Positions 63,300 through 64,000 of a stretch of DNA of 64,000 bases are shown here, in pieces. This DNA is from Mesocentrotus franciscanus. Its lineage: Eukaryota > Echinodermata > Echinoidea > Camarodonta > Strongylocentrotidae. The notes beneath the pieces were generated by a model. The model was given only the letters and a program-made list of their open reading frames with translations. It was not told the DNA's origin and ran no database searches. Position numbers and translations under genes: made by a program. Position 1 is the first letter of the stretch. Each line of letters begins with the position of its first letter. The DNA lies in assembly GCA_037976565.1 (NCBI GenBank), contig CP137680.1, forward strand, positions 25,679,403 through 25,743,402. Direction: 5' to 3'.

Positions 63300-64000
63300 G
63301 TAGGCTTTATGACTTGTACATGTTCATGTGATGGATTGTTTTAACATGCATTTATGATAATAGTACTAACCTGTGTTAATATGATACCATTGCCTCGCTA
63401 CAGGAGTAGTAATTTTTTTTAAGGTATTTGAATAGCAGCGGAAAATTTCACAAAAGAAGCGAGCAGCTTTGCTCTACAATTGTCAGAACTCTGGTAAACT
63501 CAGAGGGATTTAAATAAGAAAAGAAAAGAAAAGAAAAAGAAAAGAGATTTTACCTAACGAGTGTACTATTTACTAGTTCTAAGAAAATCTTCCTCTCACT
63601 CTCACATCCAGAAGAGCTTGCATTGTGATTTTTTTTTTTAAACTTTCCTCCTCCCCCTTTTTCGTTTTTACTTTATTGATAGTTAGATGGTACTGTAAAT
63701 TTGTTTATTGAGGGTATTGTTGAAGAAGCAAATTTATGCACCTGTTATTTTTGCAAGGACATTTGCATGTAAAGTACATTTGTACAATAGATGGTATTTT
63801 TTTCTCCAAAGAAAGGTGTTTTTCATACAGCTGACTTAGTGTGAAGCACCGTGAACTGATAACAAAAATACAAAGTGCTATATACATCTTTGATTATCAG
63901 AAACAGGAAAGGGCTCTCTGGAAAGAAAAAAATAATGGCAGAAATGAGATAAACATGTCTGTGAAAGTTTTGAGGAAAACCATTGTTGTGATTAATCAAA
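63300..64000 (+). other. NUP98: NUP98 intron 2 (partial)
   Basis: Begins with donor GTAGGC and has an AAGAA/AAAAG simple repeat at about 63518-63545. No further exon is seen before the window ends. Confidence 0.6.

Overview
The window is animal nuclear DNA: AT-rich, intron-rich, with small exons joined by consensus GT/AG sites and a very high load of transposable-element fragments. The three host genes are metazoan, and the repeats (a tRNA-type SINE with a CA tail, TTAA-flanked MITEs, Crypton-like fragments, GGTCAAAGGTCA-rich repeats) resemble those of marine invertebrates. I favour an echinoderm such as a sea urchin, but that is an impression from repeat style, not a proof.

Layout. (1) 3871-12338, plus strand: FANCB, the scaffold subunit of the Fanconi anaemia core complex, in about eight coding exons; its C-terminal middle part is not fully resolved. 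(2) 12340-20330: the gap between two convergent genes, holding two GGTCAAAGGTCA-bearing repeat elements, then mostly unrecognised sequence. (3) 20334-48868, minus strand: CWH43/PGAP2-interacting protein, traced exon by exon from a start exon at 48700-48868 to a stop at 20334, giving about 740 codons with a multi-pass membrane half and an endonuclease/exonuclease/phosphatase half. Its intron after 28082 holds a CR1/L2-like retrotransposon and its roughly 15.7 kb first intron is packed with nested elements. (4) 54809 to beyond the right edge, plus strand: the start of NUP98 (FG-repeat nucleoporin), with two coding exons 8.3 kb apart. CWH43 and NUP98 start about 5.9 kb apart and diverge.

Mobile elements. 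I recognise two broken non-LTR retrotransposons, a tRNA-derived SINE in two copies, three families of TTAA-flanked MITEs, a hAT-like element with 8-bp near-duplicate flanks, a Tc1/mariner-like MITE with TA flanks, several long foldback elements, and two inverted copies 20 kb apart of a roughly 980-bp unit carrying a 30-codon first exon that resembles the start of Crypton/DUF3504 proteins. Many are nested, so insertion order can be read directly.

Notable gene-level oddities: a tandem-duplicated 81-nt in-phase exon in CWH43, and single-base frame breaks inside otherwise conserved exons of CWH43 and NUP98, which look more like assembly indels than gene death. No bacterial-type operons, CRISPR arrays or functional tRNA/rRNA genes are seen. 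All homology calls are from remembered family features; no search was run.
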